Below are positions 7,072-9,939 of a DNA stretch of 9,939 bases, one piece after another. The notes beneath the pieces were generated by a model. The model ran no database searches. It was given only the letters and a program-made list of their open reading frames with translations, and was not told the DNA's origin. The DNA is taken from assembly GCA_947254385.1 (NCBI GenBank), contig CAMYCP010000034.1, forward strand, positions 1-9,939. The letters run 5' to 3'. Position 1 is the stretch's first letter, and each line of letters opens with the position of its first letter. The position numbers and the translations under genes are program-made. This DNA comes from an uncultured Filifactor sp. Lineage in GTDB: Bacteria; Bacillota; Clostridia; Peptostreptococcales; Filifactoraceae.

Positions 7072-8037
7072 TCAGCCTCCTATTTCATTCATGTTGAATT
7101 TTTCCATATCTTTATCGGAAGAATTGTCAAACGGGTTACGCAAGGGTTTTTCCATGACGGCTTTTTTTATCAAAGCTGATATTTTTTCATCCGAAACACC
7201 GCTACGTAAGTACATTCCCAAGTCCACCCCTCTATTGAATCCCAGACAGGTTTTTAAAAATCCGGACGCTGTAAGGCGGAGGCGGTTACATTCATTACAA
7301 AAATTGTGAGACATAGCGGATATGGTTCCTATTTTCCCTTTAAATCCGTCAAAAGTAAAATAATGTGCGGGGCCGTTGCCTTTATATGAAAGTTTTACGG
7401 GTTTTCCGTAAGTTTGTTTTATTATGTTCAAAACTTCGTCGGTCGATATTCCTTCAATGCTTTTTCCAAGTCCTATGGGCATAAGTTCTATAAATTTTAC
7501 GGATATGTCATTTTGTTTGGAAATTTCCGCAAAATCAATTATTTCATCGTCGTTAAAATTTTTTATGGGTATTGTGTTTATTTTGAGTACAATATTTTCT
7601 TTTTTCAAAAAATCCAAGGTTTCAAATACCTTTTCTATATCGCCGTTTCCGGTTATATACCTGTATTTGTCCGGCTTTAAAGTATCAAGTGATACATTGA
7701 CGGAAGAAAACAGGTGCGCCGTTTTTTGCAATTTTTCAAAATGAGTACCGTTGGTAGTTAAGGTAATTTCATCTATTTCACAAATTCGGCTTAATTTTTC
7801 CGTTAAGGTTTCAAAATCTCTTCTAATTAACGGTTCTCCTCCGGTGAGTTTTAGTTTATGAATTCCGAGTTTTGAAAATATTTTTGTAAGTCTGAGTAAT
7901 TCATCATTTGTAAGTATATCGTGCATTTTCAGGATGTATTCGCCGTTATACGGCATACAGTATATACATCTTAGGTTGCAGCGATCGGTCAGAGAAATTC
8001 TTATATATTCTATTTTACGGCCGTAACGGTCTTTCAC
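7072..8037 (-). CDS. moaA: GTP 3',8-cyclase (molybdenum cofactor biosynthesis)
   Basis: MoaA is the radical-SAM enzyme that, with MoaC, converts GTP to cyclic pyranopterin monophosphate, the first step of molybdenum cofactor synthesis. From the chosen GTG start it has 321 residues. The N-terminal CNLRCIYC holds the SAM cluster ligands C20, C24 and C27. TGGEPL (65-70) is the GGEP motif. C247, C250 and C264 bind the second [4Fe-4S] cluster that holds GTP. The protein ends in NEIGG, the C-terminal GG tail needed for activity in this family. The GTG at 8037 is preferred because GGAG (8047-8044) lies 6 nt upstream and the product then begins like other clostridial MoaA proteins (KDRYGRKIEYIRIS). 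In-frame ATGs at 8049 and 8088 would overlap moaC and have no better binding site. One base separates the moaC stop from this GTG. Confidence 0.95.
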   Translation of the reverse strand: MKDRYGRKIEYIRISLTDRCNLRCIYCMPYNGEYILKMHDILTNDELLRLTKIFSKLGIHKLKLTGGEPLIRRDFETLTEKLSRICEIDEITLTTNGTHFEKLQKTAHLFSSVNVSLDTLKPDKYRYITGNGDIEKVFETLDFLKKENIVLKINTIPIKNFNDDEIIDFAEISKQNDISVKFIELMPIGLGKSIEGISTDEVLNIIKQTYGKPVKLSYKGNGPAHYFTFDGFKGKIGTISAMSHNFCNECNRLRLTASGFLKTCLGFNRGVDLGMYLRSGVSDEKISALIKKAVMEKPLRNPFDNSSDKDMEKFNMNEIGG

Positions 8038-8047
8038 ATTATTCTCC
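8038..8047 (-). promoter_or_regulatory. Ribosome binding site that selects the GTG start of moaA
   Basis: GGAG at 8047-8044 lies 6 nt before GTG 8037 and inside the last codons of moaC (stop TAA 8041-8039). Stop and start are one base apart, which favours coupled reinitiation. Confidence 0.6.
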
Positions 8048-8518
8048 ATTAAAGTTATAATCTCCGCTTTTGCCTCCGTGTTTTTCAAGCAGTCGTATTT
8101 TGTTTACACTCATGGAGCGATCGAGCGCTTTACACATATCGTATATGGTAAGTAAAGATATATGTACTCCCGTGAGCGCCTCCATCTCCACGCCCGTCTT
8201 TCCGACTGTTTCACATTCGGCGCGGGCTTGTATCGTTGTATCGTCTATAAATTCAAAATCTATGCGTGAACGGTATATCGGAATATTATGACAGAGAGGT
8301 ATCAATTCAGAAGTTTTTTTCATGGCGATTATCCCCGCTATACGTGCCACGGATAAAACATCGCCTTTTTTTATAAGATTGTTTTTTATTTGTGTGATGA
8401 CGGATGCTTTCATTGTAATCTGTCCGGTTGCGACCGCCGTGCGTTTGGTGTCGGCTTTTTTAGACACGTCAACCATTACGGCATTACCGTTCCCGTCCAT
8501 ATGAGTAAATTCGTTCAA
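8039..8518 (-). CDS. moaC: Cyclic pyranopterin monophosphate synthase
   Basis: MoaC rearranges the MoaA product (3',8-cyclo-GTP) to cyclic pyranopterin monophosphate in the cytoplasm. From the TTG start the protein has 159 residues, the usual length. Clear motifs are HMDGNGNAVMVDVS at 6-19, LCHNIPI at 75-81, KTGVEMEALTGV at 107-118, YDMCKALD at 126-133 and GGKSGDY at 148-154. D127 and K130 match E. coli MoaC Asp128 and Lys131, and the KKGDVL stretch (50-55) carries the other active-site lysine. TTG 8518 is chosen over the in-frame ATG at 8545 because GGAGGA (8529-8524) stands 5 nt before it and the family starts here. The TTG overlaps the upstream stop as TTGA. Confidence 0.94.
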   Translation of the reverse strand: MNEFTHMDGNGNAVMVDVSKKADTKRTAVATGQITMKASVITQIKNNLIKKGDVLSVARIAGIIAMKKTSELIPLCHNIPIYRSRIDFEFIDDTTIQARAECETVGKTGVEMEALTGVHISLLTIYDMCKALDRSMSVNKIRLLEKHGGKSGDYNFNGE

Positions 8519-9486
8519 ATCAGTCCTCCGTGTCCCAAGGCGCATATATCTTCTTTCTTTATTTTCTCACCTGCCGCAAGGCGGGGTAATACTATGTCGA
8601 ATATGGTTTTAGGAGAAAACATTACACAACCCGGCAGACCGCACACAGGTATGTCCTTTACATATCCGAGCGCAAACATTGCTCCGGGAAGTACGGGCGC
8701 TCCGTAAGTTACCATGGTATCACATACGGAATTTATAGCTCCCGGCGTTTTGTCGTCCGGATCTACGCTCATTCCGCCGCAACAGAAGATTATATCCGAG
8801 CCGAGGGAAAGAAGTTCTTTTATGCTTTCCGAAATAAAATCGGTGTCGTCCGTGCAGTATCGCTGTCCGATTTCAGTCATATTGAATTTTTTTATCTTAT
8901 CCCGTACTTTGTCGGTGAAAGAATCCTTTATTCTGCCGTAATAAACTTCGGAACCGGTAGTTATGATGCCGGCTTTCAAGTTTTTATACGGGAGTATGTT
9001 GAGTATTTTTTTATCTTTTGCCGTTTCAACAGCCAAGTCCACGTTCTTTTTGTCAATTACAAGCGGAATAACTCTGGTGCCCGCTATTTTATCATTTTTT
9101 TTAACCGGCTTGTCATTCAGTTTAGTTGCAATCATAAGTTCCGGCATGGAATTTATTTTATATAGAAGATCTGAGTCGACTTTTAAAAGTCCGTCAACCG
9201 ATGCGAATAAATCGACTTTGCCCTCGGATGGGCTGCTTGATGTGATATTTTCTCCTTTACATATGGACGATAAAACTTCTGCCGCCTCATCTTCATGATA
9301 TTTGTTCTCATCATATTCGTATATAAAAATATGATCTTTTCCCATGGAACGTAGCACCGGTATGTCTTCTTCTTTAAGTATGTGTCCTTTTTTAAATTTT
9401 GCACCTTTAAACACGCCGGGAATTATCTGCGTCATATCGTGACACAAAATTTGACCGACCGCATCTTCAATCTTTACCGATTTCAT
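8515..9486 (-). CDS. MoeA-like molybdopterin-binding protein
   Basis: This 323-residue protein has a MoeA-like N-terminus (residues 1-57, KIEDAVGQILCHDMTQI, then a KKGHILKEEDI stretch). A middle part reaches about 165. A MogA-type molybdopterin-binding domain follows at about 170-310, with ITTGSEVYYGRI (175-186), GGMSVDPDDKTPGAI (237-251) and GLPGCVMF (283-290). It is shorter than true MoeA (about 400 residues) and lacks the MoeA C-terminal domain IV. Such proteins are usually annotated only as molybdopterin-binding protein and are common beside XdhC and molybdenum hydroxylase genes. A role in molybdate insertion or in holding the cofactor for the hydroxylase is likely but unproven. The ATG begins 2 nt after the XdhC stop, with GGAAGA at 9497-9492. 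The last codons contain the moaC ribosome binding site. Confidence 0.85.
   Translation of the reverse strand: MKSVKIEDAVGQILCHDMTQIIPGVFKGAKFKKGHILKEEDIPVLRSMGKDHIFIYEYDENKYHEDEAAEVLSSICKGENITSSSPSEGKVDLFASVDGLLKVDSDLLYKINSMPELMIATKLNDKPVKKNDKIAGTRVIPLVIDKKNVDLAVETAKDKKILNILPYKNLKAGIITTGSEVYYGRIKDSFTDKVRDKIKKFNMTEIGQRYCTDDTDFISESIKELLSLGSDIIFCCGGMSVDPDDKTPGAINSVCDTMVTYGAPVLPGAMFALGYVKDIPVCGLPGCVMFSPKTIFDIVLPRLAAGEKIKKEDICALGHGGLI
8519..8529 (-). promoter_or_regulatory. Ribosome binding site that selects the TTG start of moaC
   Basis: GGAGGA at 8529-8524 is 5 nt upstream of TTG 8518 and lies in the last codons of the MoeA-like gene. No ATG occurs at a usable distance from it, which makes the TTG start well supported. 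Confidence 0.7.
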
Positions 9487-9488
9487 TT

Positions 9489-9939
9489 TTATCTTCCGTT
9501 TCTGCGACAGGATATTATTTGAGAGGCTATAGATACCGCTATTTCATACGGTGTCTTTGCTCCTATGGAAAGTCCTATCGGCATATTTATACTGTTTATT
9601 TGTTCCAAGCTGAAATCTTGTTTTTTTAAGTCCTCTTTTACCGCATTTACTTTTATCTTACTTCCTATCATGCCTATATATTTAAGGTCGATATTTAATA
9701 TTTGTTCTACAATTTCTATATCATATTCGTGCCCGCGCGTCAATATGCAAACATAATCTTCCTTTTTAAGATGTATATACTCTTTTAAATTATTATAATC
9801 ACACAAAATCAAATTGGCGTCTACGGGAAAATCATCGGGATTTAAAAATTCTTTTCGATCTTCAAGTATGTAAATTTGAAAATCCAGATACGATAAAACC
9901 CGTGCCAGCGCCCTGCTCACGTGTCCCCCGCCAAAGATA
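9489..9939 (-). CDS. xdhC: XdhC-family cofactor maturation protein (5' end cut by window edge)
   Basis: The visible 149 residues are the C-terminal Rossmann domain of an XdhC-family protein. The frame stays open to the right edge, so the real start lies outside. The fragment opens with IFGGGHVSRALARV, the glycine-rich nucleotide-binding signature of XdhC. It continues with KYIGMIGSKIKV in the middle and PIGLSIGAKTPYEIAVSIA near the end, both hallmark strings. XdhC proteins bind molybdenum cofactor, protect or promote its sulfuration and insert it into xanthine dehydrogenase-type enzymes. Here the partner is most likely the hydroxylase at 863-3460. The N-terminal XdhC domain, with its usual cysteine, cannot be checked. 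A GTG at 9920 falls inside the GGGHV motif and is not a real start. Confidence 0.88.
   Translation of the reverse strand, partial: IFGGGHVSRALARVLSYLDFQIYILEDRKEFLNPDDFPVDANLILCDYNNLKEYIHLKKEDYVCILTRGHEYDIEIVEQILNIDLKYIGMIGSKIKVNAVKEDLKKQDFSLEQINSINMPIGLSIGAKTPYEIAVSIASQIISCRRNGR

Noticed and set aside
8519..8545. ATG 8545 as the start of moaC
   Set aside because: It would overlap the upstream gene by 31 nt, lacks a good ribosome binding site, and adds residues (MRLGTRRTD) outside the family alignment. TTG 8518 has GGAGGA at the right distance.
9918..9920. GTG 9920 as the start of the XdhC-family gene
   Set aside because: The frame continues upstream with IFGGGH, so the GTG is the valine inside the GGGHV nucleotide-binding motif. 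The real start is beyond the window.

Overview
The window reads as a block of a low-GC, anaerobic Firmicute-type chromosome (Clostridia/Tissierellia-like). This rests on strong AGGAGG-type ribosome binding sites, TTG and GTG starts, AT-rich gaps, a lipoprotein-type ModA, and a set of genes known mainly from Clostridia and Enterococcus. The species cannot be named from sequence alone. Every supported gene lies on the minus strand, so transcription runs from high to low coordinates. No tRNA, rRNA, mobile element, CRISPR array or phage gene was seen.

In transcription order the genes are: the 3' part of an XdhC-family maturation gene (9939-9489, 5' end off the window); a short MoeA-like molybdopterin-binding protein (9486-8515); moaC (8518-8039, TTG start); moaA (8037-7072, GTG start); a stand-alone MOSC protein (7070-6633); a MoaB/MogA-type protein (6651-6136); the molybdate ABC transporter modA, modB, modC (6097-5267, 5265-4609, 4608-3547); a fused [2Fe-2S]/molybdopterin hydroxylase that best fits selenium-dependent xanthine dehydrogenase (3460-863); and a yqeC-type accessory gene (676-1, 3' end off the window). 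From xdhC to modC the junctions are almost all between 2 nt gaps and short overlaps, which points to one translationally coupled operon. The hydroxylase and yqeC are set off by gaps of 86 and 186 nt.

Together the genes form a supply line for one enzyme type. ModABC imports molybdate. MoaA and MoaC make cyclic pyranopterin monophosphate from GTP. The MoaB/MogA-type and MoeA-like proteins act at the later adenylylation and metal-insertion steps. XdhC, MOSC and YqeC are candidates for maturing, sulfurating or selenating the cofactor and delivering it to the hydroxylase. Molybdopterin synthase (moaD/moaE), a full-length moeA, a cytidylyltransferase (mocA), selD and a FAD subunit are not in the window and would have to lie elsewhere.

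The most notable unexplained feature is a perfect 7-bp hairpin with a GAAA loop, placed exactly between a strong Shine-Dalgarno sequence and the yqeC start codon. The hydroxylase gene is also clearly richer in GC than its neighbours.
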